A stretch of 33,914 nucleotides of DNA from Verrucomicrobiota bacterium (GTDB lineage Bacteria; Verrucomicrobiota; Verrucomicrobiia; Limisphaerales; UBA8199). The notes below the pieces were generated by a model. That model was not told where the DNA came from and ran no database searches. It was given only the letters and a program-made list of their open reading frames with translations. The stretch covers positions 1 through 33,914 of the forward strand of contig JARKQH010000033.1 of assembly GCA_029974925.1 (NCBI GenBank), read 5' to 3'. Positions 8,387 to 15,968 of the stretch are shown piece after piece (the stretch's first letter is position 1; every line of letters begins with the position of its first letter). Position numbers and translations under genes: made by a program.

Positions 8387-9709
8387 CTAACCCGAAACCT
8401 GAGTCCGCAGCCGGGAAAACGCGACCCCTTCAATCTCGACGAGCAGCTCGGGCCGGCACACATCGGCCACAAGGTAAAGGACCGGGACCTTGCCCAAGCG
8501 CTCCTCGCAGACGCTCTTGCAGCGCGCGTAGTCCTCGGGACGCTTGATGTACACGCGTACCTTGGCAAGGTCGTCGAGCCGGGCCCCGGCCTGCGGGAAC
8601 CCGTGGGCGGCGCAGTTTTCCGGGGCAATGAGCCGCTCGATATTATCCAGGGTTTGCATCGTCTGCCGCGCAATGTCGCCGGGATACAGACTCTCGGAAT
8701 TGACAATACTGGCGGTGCCGGAAATCCAACTGGTCACGTAATGGCCCAACCCAAGCGCCATGGCCCGGGAGAACTTGGGCGACTCCGGAGAATAGGTGGG
8801 GGGATACTGATACGCGGGCACCTGCAAGGGATTCTCCAACGGGAACAGCCTGATGTCCTGCCGCCGGGTTTGCAGGCCGAGCGAGCTCAATATCAAGCCC
8901 CCGCCCCGCATGCCGATGCCCGTGCTGGCCGGCAAAACGGCCCCGGGACCACGCACCCCCGGAATGCCCCGGCAAAAATCCACCTCCCGGTACGCGTCGG
9001 TTCGCGCCCGGTTGAACTCCTTGTACCGCTCCAGCTCTCCCTCCACCGCATTGATGCCTCCCAGGTAATACCACGTGCGCACCACATCCTCCAACCCACT
9101 GCCCGCCAGGCGCAGCGCCGCTTCCAAAGCCTTGATGCCCCCGGTCGTCTGCTGATAAACCCCCGAAACCGAGGCGGGAGACTCAATGCCCCCACAATAA
9201 ATCCACCGCAACCCGTCGTAAGTGACCGTCAAAACCTGGGGACCAAAGTGTTCAATCCGGACGTCCCCTCCCCCAACCGCCCAAACTTCCATGGCCACCG
9301 CCGCGCCATTGCATGGCGGCTGCAGTACGTAGTTCGTCACCGGCATGCGTGCCCCAAAATACTCGGCCAGCAAACGCCCGGCCTCGTCACGGTCCCGAGG
9401 CTCGCGAAGAAATACCGTCAGCAGCGTCGCTTCCAAGGGGTGGGGCCGCCCTTCCAGGCTCGTCGCCAAAAGGCTCAAAACGTCGTTGACTTGCTCCTTG
9501 AACGTGCCTCGCCCTTCAGGGCACAGCAGCACCGCCATCCGTGCCGAGTCCCCCAAGTCCACGTACGAACCTTGCGCGCGAACCTCGGAATCCTCGCCGG
9601 ACAGGTTCCGCACCAGCCGGTCTGCCTGCGCCGCATGCGCGGCTTCGCTGCGCTGGGCGCGCGCCGCTTCTGCCTGGCGCTTGCGCGCGCCGAGTGGACT
9701 TGCAATCAT
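8387..9709 (-). CDS. long RidA/YjgF-fold protein (chorismatase-like architecture)
   Basis: Protein of about 440 residues whose C-terminal third matches the RidA (YjgF/UK114) family: RLDDLAKVRVYIKRPEDY, then KVPVLYLVADVCRP ending in LLVEIEGVA, which keeps the Arg and Glu that bind the carboxylate in RidA. A second Rid-like region in the middle contains TTGGIKALEAALRLAGSGLE and VVRTWYYL. Two Rid-like domains in a chain of over 300 residues recalls the FkbO/Hyg5 chorismatase family, but I cannot confirm chorismate-binding residues. An N-terminal stretch of about 60 residues is polar and Arg/Ala-rich. Start is uncertain: the ATG at 9709 lacks a clear ribosome site, and a TTG at 9730 is the alternative. 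It is divergent from the feo operon. Confidence 0.7.
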   Translation of the reverse strand: MIASPLGARKRQAEAARAQRSEAAHAAQADRLVRNLSGEDSEVRAQGSYVDLGDSARMAVLLCPEGRGTFKEQVNDVLSLLATSLEGRPHPLEATLLTVFLREPRDRDEAGRLLAEYFGARMPVTNYVLQPPCNGAAVAMEVWAVGGGDVRIEHFGPQVLTVTYDGLRWIYCGGIESPASVSGVYQQTTGGIKALEAALRLAGSGLEDVVRTWYYLGGINAVEGELERYKEFNRARTDAYREVDFCRGIPGVRGPGAVLPASTGIGMRGGGLILSSLGLQTRRQDIRLFPLENPLQVPAYQYPPTYSPESPKFSRAMALGLGHYVTSWISGTASIVNSESLYPGDIARQTMQTLDNIERLIAPENCAAHGFPQAGARLDDLAKVRVYIKRPEDYARCKSVCEERLGKVPVLYLVADVCRPELLVEIEGVAFSRLRTQVSG

Positions 9710-9847
9710 AGTAAAACTTGGGTGCAGCAAAAAGGCTGCCCAGCCACAACGGACTGGCTACATGGCTAGAGTCAAACCCGGGGCGAAGCCTTTACCAAAA
9801 TTTGTTTTTTTCCAACCCTTTTTTGGCATTTCATCCGGGGAATCCTC

Positions 9848-9876
9848 TTGCAACCGGGCCGCAACTGGCCTAGGTT
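9848..9876 (+). promoter_or_regulatory. putative feo promoter, nearly leaderless
   Basis: TTGCAA (9848-9853) and TAGGTT (9871-9876) are separated by exactly 17 bases. Initiation six or seven bases later would fall almost at the GTG of the first feoA (9885), leaving essentially no leader. No palindrome resembling a Fur box is seen. Confidence 0.35.
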
Positions 9877-9884
9877 CCCCCGCG

Positions 9885-10181
9885 GTGAAAGAGCCGGTGT
9901 CGCAACCCTATAACGTGATCGAAGGCCAATGTGCCGGAACGCAGGTTTGTCCTCTGAGCCGCGTGCAGGCTGGACAGATGGTCTGCATCAAGGGTTTGGT
10001 CGCCTCCCCGGAGACGTGCGCCCGATTGCGCGAGCTGGGTTTTTGTGAGGAGCAGAAAGTGCGGCTGCTGGCGCGGAATGCCACGTTCATTTGCCAGGTC
10101 TGCAACGCCCGGCTGGGAATCAGCGAGAAACTGGCCGAGAGCATTCTCGTCGAAACCCTCTCGCACACGCCGCACGGGTAA
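9885..10181 (+). CDS. feoA: FeoA-domain protein, cysteine-rich (first copy)
   Basis: Small SH3-like protein of 98 residues thought to assist FeoB in ferrous iron import. The FeoA fold is indicated by the pattern GQMVCIKGL, then RLRELGFCEEQKVRLLARN, then CNARLGISEKLAESILVE. It is unusually rich in cysteine for a FeoA, with an ICQVC pair late in the domain and several cysteines near the N-terminus, which could bind metal. The GTG at 9885 was chosen because residues upstream of it (an in-frame ATG at 9762 exists) are not family-like. It is followed after 18 bases by a second feoA and then feoB. Confidence 0.82.
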   Translation: MKEPVSQPYNVIEGQCAGTQVCPLSRVQAGQMVCIKGLVASPETCARLRELGFCEEQKVRLLARNATFICQVCNARLGISEKLAESILVETLSHTPHG

Positions 10182-10199
10182 GTGTGCCGGCCCTTCCCC

Positions 10200-10442
10200 A
10201 TGTCTGCCGAGATTCAGCCCTTGACCCGGATTGCCGCCGGAAGCCGCGCCACGGTGGCCGAAATCAAACTGCCCGCCGAATCGCGTCCCCGCCTCATGGA
10301 GATGGGGTTGCTGGTGGGCACTCCCATTGAACTGATCCGCTTTGCCCCCCTCGGCGACCCGGTCGAAATCAGGGTGCGGGGCTACAACCTGACTTTGCGG
10401 AAGCACGAGGCGGAGCAGATTTTCGTGCGCGCGGGCGAGTGA
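10200..10442 (+). CDS. feoA: FeoA-domain protein (second copy)
   Basis: An 80-residue FeoA-family protein starting at the ATG at 10200. The core is LPAESRPRLMEMGLLVGTPIE followed by GDPVEIRVRGYNLTLRKHEAEQIFV, the canonical FeoA layout ending in the strand that closes the SH3-like barrel. Unlike the copy before it, it has no cysteine. Its TGA overlaps the feoB start (TGATG), so translation of the two is probably coupled. Two FeoA proteins ahead of FeoB is a known arrangement in several bacterial groups. Confidence 0.88.
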   Translation: MSAEIQPLTRIAAGSRATVAEIKLPAESRPRLMEMGLLVGTPIELIRFAPLGDPVEIRVRGYNLTLRKHEAEQIFVRAGE

Positions 10443-12781
10443 TGACCCCCGGCCCGACCAGCCCCCCTGCCCGCAACGCTGCCGGGCCGTCTGCGAACGC
10501 CCCGGCGGCGCCCTGTCAAACCGCAGCCCCGCAAAACACCGCTCCGGCCCCTGGCGGAATGCCGTTGGTGGTGTTGACGGGGAATCCCAACTGCGGCAAA
10601 ACCACGGTTTTCAACGCCCTGACCGGTCTCCGGGCCAAGGTCGGGAACTATGCCGGGGTAACCGTTGAGCGAAAGGAAGGGCGCCTGTTGGGCGGCCCCC
10701 CGGCGCTCAAGGTGCGGCTGCTGGATTTGCCGGGCTCTTACAGCCTCAGCCCGCAATCCCTGGATGAGCAAATTGCCCGCGATGTGCTGCTCAACCGGCT
10801 GGCCGAGCTCCCCCCGCCCGCGCTGGTGGTCGTGGTGGTGGATGCCTCCAACCTGCAACGGAATCTCTATTACACCACCCAGGTGATCGAGTTGGGCTAC
10901 CCGACACTGATCGCCTTGAACATGATGGATGTGGCCGAAGCCAACGGTCATTTCATCCACGTGGACAAACTCGCCGAGGCGCTCGGGGTGCCCGTTCTCC
11001 CGTTGGTTGCCAGTGAGGGAAAAGGAATCCCCGAACTGCGCCAAAGCATCCTGGCAGCGCTGGCCAACGGCTCCACTCCCAAACCGGCTTGTTTCTGCAA
11101 ACTGCCGCCCGCGCTGGAACAGGAAGCCGAGGCGCTGGGTGAGCTTCTGGCGAAGACTTTCCGCGAGCGGAAAACCCAGGCCCACGCTGAAGCCCTCCTG
11201 ATTCTGGGAAATGAAAAGGCCCTGGCCTCCTCCGCCCGGCATTACCCTCCCCCGATTCTGGCCGCCGTGAGCGACGCGCGCCGGCGGCTGGAAAACGCCG
11301 GCATAGACTGGCGCAGCGCCGCCATTGAAGGCCGCTACGCGGCCATCGCCCGCCTCCAGCAGGCCGTCACCACCGAATCCGCCACCCCCGGCGAAACTTT
11401 CAGCGACCGGCTGGATCGCGTGCTCACCCATAAAATCTGGGGCACGGCAATCTTTCTGGCGCTGATGCTCCTGATGTTTCAAAGCATCTTCACTTTTGCG
11501 CGGCTGCCAATGGACGCGCTTCAGGCCGGCGTGGATTTGCTGGGGCGGACCGTCGAGCGCTGGCTGCCGCCGGGCGATTTGACCAGCCTCCTGGTGGACG
11601 GCGTGATTGCGGGCGTGGGCGCGGTGGTGATTTTCCTGCCCCAGATTCTGTTGCTGTTCCTGTTCATCGGCTTTCTTGAAGATACCGGCTACATGGCCCG
11701 CGCGGCCTTTCTCATGGACCGGCTGATGAGCAAGGTGGGCCTGCACGGCAAGAGTTTTATCCCCATGCTCAGTTCGTTCGCCTGCGCCATTCCCGGCATC
11801 ATGGCCACCCGGACGATTGAGAGCCCCAAAGACCGGCTGGTCACCATCCTGGTGGCGCCGTTGATGAGCTGCTCCGCCCGGCTCCCGGTCTATACCGTGC
11901 TGATTGCGGCCTGCATCCCGGATATCAAACTCCTGGGCGTGCTGAAGCTGGCGGGCCTGACACTCCTGGGCATGTATCTGCTGGGCATTGTGGCCGCCCT
12001 CGCCATGGCATGGGTGTTCAAGAGGACCCTGCTCAAGGGGGACCCTCCCCTCCTGATCATGGAACTGCCGCCCTACAAGCGCCCCTTGCTGCGCGTGGTG
12101 GCCCGGCACATGTGGGACCGCTCCCGGATTTTCCTGCGCCAGGCCGGAACCGTCATCCTCGGCATTAACATCGTCCTTTGGTTCCTCGCCACCTATCCCC
12201 GCGATTCCCAAACGCAAAAAGCGTTCGAAACGCGCCGCGCCGAACTCCGCGCCCAAATCGAAGCCGAGCCCGCCACACCCCCTGCCCCGGCTTCCCCCTC
12301 CCGAGACCGGTTGGAACGCGAGCTGCTGGCGCTGGAGAGCGCCCACGCCAGCGCCCAACTGCAAAGCAGTTTTGCCGGGAAGCTCGGCCGCCTGATCGAG
12401 CCGCTGATTGCTCCCTTGGGCTTCGATTGGAAGATGGGCATCGGCATTATCTCATCCTTTGCCGCCCGTGAAGTCTTCGTCAGCACCATGTCCATCGTTT
12501 ACAACGTCGGCGCGGCCGGCGGTGAGCCCGGCGCCGAAGGCATCGTCCAAACCCTCAAAGCTCAGCACCACGCCGACGGCACGCCCGTTTACAGCACGCT
12601 AACGGGCCTGACCCTGATGGTGTTTTACGTGTTCGCCTTGCAATGCGTCAGCACGGTGGCGGTCGTCAAACGGGAAACCAATTCCTGGAAATGGCCCTTG
12701 TTCCAGTGGTTCTATCTCGGCCTGCTGGCCTGGACCTGCGCCTTCCTTACCTACCGCTTGGGGCTGCTTCTGTCCGCCTGA
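10442..12781 (+). CDS. feoB: ferrous iron transporter FeoB
   Basis: Inner-membrane Fe2+ transporter of 779 residues with a cytoplasmic GTPase domain. After a Pro/Ala-rich N-terminal tail of about 40 residues come the G1 motif GNPNCGKT (47-54), G3 DLPG (95-98) and G4 NMMD (160-163). The membrane region contains two Gate/nucleoside-recognition repeats, with the FeoB-typical GFLEDTGYMARAAFLMDR and IPGIMATRTIESPKDR, and later FAAREVFVSTMSIVYNVG. A hydrophilic charged insert of about 60 residues (around 590-640) separates the late membrane segments. The start is the ATG at 10442, overlapping the feoA stop; a GTG three bases earlier is possible. Confidence 0.96.
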   Translation: MTPGPTSPPARNAAGPSANAPAAPCQTAAPQNTAPAPGGMPLVVLTGNPNCGKTTVFNALTGLRAKVGNYAGVTVERKEGRLLGGPPALKVRLLDLPGSYSLSPQSLDEQIARDVLLNRLAELPPPALVVVVVDASNLQRNLYYTTQVIELGYPTLIALNMMDVAEANGHFIHVDKLAEALGVPVLPLVASEGKGIPELRQSILAALANGSTPKPACFCKLPPALEQEAEALGELLAKTFRERKTQAHAEALLILGNEKALASSARHYPPPILAAVSDARRRLENAGIDWRSAAIEGRYAAIARLQQAVTTESATPGETFSDRLDRVLTHKIWGTAIFLALMLLMFQSIFTFARLPMDALQAGVDLLGRTVERWLPPGDLTSLLVDGVIAGVGAVVIFLPQILLLFLFIGFLEDTGYMARAAFLMDRLMSKVGLHGKSFIPMLSSFACAIPGIMATRTIESPKDRLVTILVAPLMSCSARLPVYTVLIAACIPDIKLLGVLKLAGLTLLGMYLLGIVAALAMAWVFKRTLLKGDPPLLIMELPPYKRPLLRVVARHMWDRSRIFLRQAGTVILGINIVLWFLATYPRDSQTQKAFETRRAELRAQIEAEPATPPAPASPSRDRLERELLALESAHASAQLQSSFAGKLGRLIEPLIAPLGFDWKMGIGIISSFAAREVFVSTMSIVYNVGAAGGEPGAEGIVQTLKAQHHADGTPVYSTLTGLTLMVFYVFALQCVSTVAVVKRETNSWKWPLFQWFYLGLLAWTCAFLTYRLGLLLSA

Positions 12782-12997
12782 CCACTCCGGCCGCAATTCC
12801 GGCTGTAAAATAGCTGGACAAGCTGCCCAAGGCTCTGCTATGCAAGCGGAAACAAGCCACTTTCACTGCGGCGCACCCCGGCTTGGGCGACGGCTCCTTT
12901 AACAGGCGTACGGTCTCCTGGGAGGGGGGGACCAGGCGTTCGCGGCGCGGCGGAGTGGGCACATGCAACCAATAAAACCTGAAACCGAGGAACCACT

Positions 12998-13168
12998 GTG
13001 TTAGGTATTGAAGACAAATGGGTGGCGCTGGCCTACCTCTTATGTTTGGCCGCGTCCGCGCTGTGTATCACTTACGGCCTGCTGCGCTGGAACCAGGGGG
13101 ATGAACCGGTCGAGGAAGCCGACCAACGTTGGGCGGAGCACGAAACGCGGGAAAGCGAAGAACTCTGA
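12998..13168 (+). CDS. small single-span protein ahead of SSS symporter
   Basis: A GTG-started frame of 56 residues with GAGG seven bases upstream of the start. It begins with VLGIEDKWVALAYLLCLAAS, continues as one membrane helix to about residue 28, reaches the YGLLRWN motif, and ends in a strongly acidic cytoplasmic tail. This matches the pattern of the recently catalogued symporter small accessory proteins: short hydrophobic peptides with an early Asp, one helix and a YG..WN motif, encoded just before sodium:solute symporters. It lies 57 bases before the symporter gene on the same strand. A regulatory or stabilising role for the transporter is inferred, not shown. Confidence 0.8.
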   Translation: MLGIEDKWVALAYLLCLAASALCITYGLLRWNQGDEPVEEADQRWAEHETRESEEL

Positions 13169-13225
13169 CGCCGCCGGACCAGACCCCAAGAAACCTCCAC
13201 CCTCTAACCTGGAGAGAAGAACTTT

Positions 13226-15223
13226 ATGATGTTCGCCCAAGTGGACTTCTGGGATTTGGCCTGGGTGCTGCTTTACCTGGCGGCGGTCGGTTACCTCGGC
13301 TGGCTTGGCTACTCCCACACCAAGAACGCGACGGACTACCTCGTGGCGGGGCGCAAGGTCCATCCCTTCATCATGGCCATGAGCTATGGCGCCACCTTCA
13401 TTTCGACCAGCGCCATCGTTGGGTTCGGCGGGGTGGCCGGCCTGTTCGGAATGAGCCTGTTGTGGCTGACCTTTTTCAACATCTTCGCCGGCATCTTTGT
13501 CGCCTTTATCGTGCTGGGCGGCCCAACCCGCCGGATGGGCCATCGGCTGGATGCCCACACCTTCCCCGAGCTGATGGGCCGGCGGTTCGAGTCGCGCTTC
13601 ATTCAAGTCCTGGCGGGGTTGATCATTTTCTGCGTCATGCCCCTCTACGCCGCCGCCGTGCTGATCGGCGGCACCGAGTTCATGGCCACCGCCTTTGGCC
13701 TGGACTACAACACCGCGCTGTTTGTGTTCGCGGTGGTCACCGGCGTTTACGTGTTCTTCGGCGGGCTCAAGGGCGTGTTATACACCGACACCTTCCAAGG
13801 CGTCATTATGACGGTGGGCATGTTGATCCTGCTGATCTGGGCCTATGTCTCGGTCGGCGGCGTCGTCACCGGCCATACGGAATTGACCGCCATGAAGGAC
13901 CAGGCCTTTGTCGGCTTCAAGAAAATCGGTCACCAAGGCTGGACCTCCATGCCCCAATTCGGCTGGGGAAAACCGGATTACAACCTCTGGTGGATCGTGG
14001 TCAGCACCCTGGTGATGGGGGTCGGCATTGGCGTGCTGGCCCAACCCCAACTGGTGCTTCGGTTTCTCACCGTCAAATCCGGCCGGGAATTGAACCGCGC
14101 CCTGGTTTATGGCGGCACGTTCATCCTGCTCATGACCGGCGTGGCCTTCACGGTCGGAGCCTTGTCCAACATCTATTTCTTCAAACGGGAGAAAGTCGTG
14201 GGCCGCATCCTCAGCCGCGAGGAGGCAAAAGTCATCGCCAAGAAGGAACCCGGGCAGAAGCCCGCCACCGTGCCGTGCGTGCTGCTGCATGTGGACACCA
14301 CCGGCAGCGGCAAAGCCGACACGCATCTGGTCGAACGGGGCATTGACACGGCCGGCCCGGATGGGAAGACCATCCCCTGGTCCAAGTTGATGCCGCAGGC
14401 TCAAATCACCCCGCTTCCCGATGGCCGCGCCGAGATCCTCCCCCGCTCCTCGAGTTTCACCCGCGCGGTCGTCCCCGCCGGCCCGGACTGGGTCTTTAAT
14501 CCCGACAGCATCATCCCCACCTACATCACCGCCGCCATGCCGCGATGGTTCAAAGTGGTGTTCCTCCTGACCCTGCTGGCGGCGGCCATGAGCACCATGT
14601 CCAGCCAATGCCACACCTTGGGAAGTGCCATCGGGCATGATGTGTTCGAACAGCTCTCGGGCCGCGAAAAACCCGGCCAGCCGCCCCCCCAAGCCACCGG
14701 CGATAAACGCACGATTCCGGTCGAATTCGCCAACTCCGGCCGGTCGGACAGCGCCGCGCAAAAGTCGAACCGGACCATCGTCATTGTTCGCGCGGGAATC
14801 GTGGTGGGCTTGCTGCTGGCGGTTACGTTCGCCTACTTCACCCGCGGGGGCTATATCATTGCGCGGGCAACCGCTATCTTCTTCGGCTTGTGCGCCTCGG
14901 CGTTCCTGCCCGCCTTTGTGGGGGGATTGTTTTTCCGGCGTATCACCAAGGCGGGGGCCATCAGCTCGATGGTGGTCGGCCTGGTGGTGACGGGCTTCTG
15001 GCTGGTCTTCGTGAAGGAGGCCGAGGCGGGAGCCATCGGCCTGGTCCGCCTGGTCACCGGCGGCCCCAACAGCATCCTGGCCAATTACCCGAACTGGCCC
15101 GTGGTGGACCCGCTTTTCGTCGCGCTTCCCCTCTCAGCGCTCACCGCGCTGGTCGTGAGCCTGTTCACCCGCCCGCCGGCGGACACGCACCTGGCAAAAT
15201 GCTTCGGCGCGGGATCATCGTGA
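13226..15223 (+). CDS. sodium:solute symporter (SSS family)
   Basis: Polytopic inner-membrane Na+-coupled transporter of 665 residues. The N-terminus has a first helix (DLAWVLLYLAAVGYLGWLGY) and then the SSS signature region TKNATDYLVAGRKVHPFIMA with SYGATFISTSAIVGFGG. About twelve further hydrophobic segments follow. Two long hydrophilic insertions are unusual: one around residues 325-430 (basic, then TGSGKADTHL-type loops) and one around 480-515. GGAGAG precedes the double ATG at 13226. Substrate cannot be assigned; the SSS family moves sugars, amino acids, carboxylates and other solutes. It is co-directional with the small accessory gene upstream. Confidence 0.9.
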   Translation: MMFAQVDFWDLAWVLLYLAAVGYLGWLGYSHTKNATDYLVAGRKVHPFIMAMSYGATFISTSAIVGFGGVAGLFGMSLLWLTFFNIFAGIFVAFIVLGGPTRRMGHRLDAHTFPELMGRRFESRFIQVLAGLIIFCVMPLYAAAVLIGGTEFMATAFGLDYNTALFVFAVVTGVYVFFGGLKGVLYTDTFQGVIMTVGMLILLIWAYVSVGGVVTGHTELTAMKDQAFVGFKKIGHQGWTSMPQFGWGKPDYNLWWIVVSTLVMGVGIGVLAQPQLVLRFLTVKSGRELNRALVYGGTFILLMTGVAFTVGALSNIYFFKREKVVGRILSREEAKVIAKKEPGQKPATVPCVLLHVDTTGSGKADTHLVERGIDTAGPDGKTIPWSKLMPQAQITPLPDGRAEILPRSSSFTRAVVPAGPDWVFNPDSIIPTYITAAMPRWFKVVFLLTLLAAAMSTMSSQCHTLGSAIGHDVFEQLSGREKPGQPPPQATGDKRTIPVEFANSGRSDSAAQKSNRTIVIVRAGIVVGLLLAVTFAYFTRGGYIIARATAIFFGLCASAFLPAFVGGLFFRRITKAGAISSMVVGLVVTGFWLVFVKEAEAGAIGLVRLVTGGPNSILANYPNWPVVDPLFVALPLSALTALVVSLFTRPPADTHLAKCFGAGSS

Positions 15224-15304
15224 GCTGACCCGCTCGCGCCCCGTCCCAGGCCGAATCACCTGGCAGGACAACCGGCAACCGCGCGGCTTCCCCCGCGAGC
15301 CACA

Positions 15305-15323
15305 GCGCTGCGCTCAGCAGCGC
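15305..15323 (-). terminator. hairpin just past the cold-shock gene stop
   Basis: A perfect 7-base stem (GCGCTGC/GCAGCGC on the minus strand) closes a 5-base loop, starting three bases after the stop of the cold-shock gene. No T-run follows, so it may act as a 3' stabiliser or a weak terminator. Confidence 0.45.
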
Positions 15324-15326
15324 GAA

Positions 15327-15536
15327 TCACATCGCCTGGGGCCGCTGAACATTCTCCGCCTTGGGGCCTTTGTCGCTGGCTACGAGATCGAAGATGACCT
15401 CCTCGCCTTCGTGCAAAGTCTTGAAGCCTTCGCCCTTGATCGAGGAGTGATGCACAAACACATCCCTGCCATCGGGCTGGGCAATGAAGCCGTAACCACT
15501 CTTATTATTCCACCACTTAACCTTGCCGCTGGCCAT
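15327..15536 (-). CDS. cold-shock protein, CspA family
   Basis: A 69-residue single OB-fold nucleic-acid chaperone. It starts MASGKVKWWNNKSGYGFIAQ, with RNP1 as KSGYGFI, and has RNP2 as DVFVHHSSI, followed by LHEGEEVIFDL and a short C-terminal tail. Length and motifs match the CspA family. The ATG at 15536 is fixed by AGGAGA seven bases upstream; the longer in-frame extension to 15605 is not family-like. A promoter candidate about 120 bases upstream would give a long 5' leader, as is common for cold-inducible csp genes, but thermal regulation is not shown. Confidence 0.95.
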   Translation of the reverse strand: MASGKVKWWNNKSGYGFIAQPDGRDVFVHHSSIKGEGFKTLHEGEEVIFDLVASDKGPKAENVQRPQAM

Positions 15537-15968
15537 AACACTGTCTCCTGAATGTCTGAGGATTTCCGGGACCGGCACGGCTGACTGAAGGCTGCACGCC
15601 CGCATTCACACCACCCGCACCCGGGTTACGACACGACAGTCTCAGAACGAGGCCGAGGGTAGCCTCTCCCCAAACCGCGTCAAGGCTTCAATTGCCCCTC
15701 TTTTAAGCCCCCTGCGGCGCAGGTCTCCCCCCCCAAACGGTTTGGAAAGCCAAAGGGAATCTCCCCACCCCGGGAGGCTCCCCTGCGGCTCCCGCGGCCT
15801 GCATCATCCGGCTCCAAGAAAAGTATTTCGCATCCTGAGGCAAGAAATGATAAACAAATGGCAACGACGGTGAAGTCCCGGCTGCGCGCAAACGGCAAAC
15901 TGGTCTGCAATACGGAACGGTTTTTCACCGGGTTCTCGACTTTGTTGACAACTGAATCGCTTAAATTT
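15537..15968. other. intergenic region between divergent csp and acetate-CoA ligase genes
   Basis: About 430 bases with no convincing gene. The half near 15540-15690 is the likely 5' leader and promoter of the cold-shock gene. The right end is relatively AT-rich just before the ATG at 15969 and includes TTGACA near 15944, which is too close to the following TTAAAT for a standard promoter. The acetate-CoA ligase frame stays open back to an ATG at 15858, but the 37 extra residues are not family-like. Confidence 0.5.
15656..15683 (-). promoter_or_regulatory. putative promoter of the cold-shock gene
   Basis: On the minus strand TTGACG (15683-15678) and TACCCT (15661-15656) are spaced by 16 bases. 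Initiation here would give a leader of about 110 bases before the csp ATG. Confidence 0.38.

Noticed and set aside
9710-9884. Fur box upstream of the feo operon
   Set aside because: No stretch resembles the GATAATGATAATCATTATC palindrome; the T-rich tract near 9802-9822 is not palindromic.
10382-12364. Open frame of 660 codons on the minus strand
   Set aside because: Antisense to feoB; rich in Gln, Gly and His with no domain.
15858-15968. N-terminal extension of the acetate-CoA ligase from the ATG at 15858
   Set aside because: The 37 extra residues are not like the family start and the frame reads through a probable promoter region; kept only as an alternative start.
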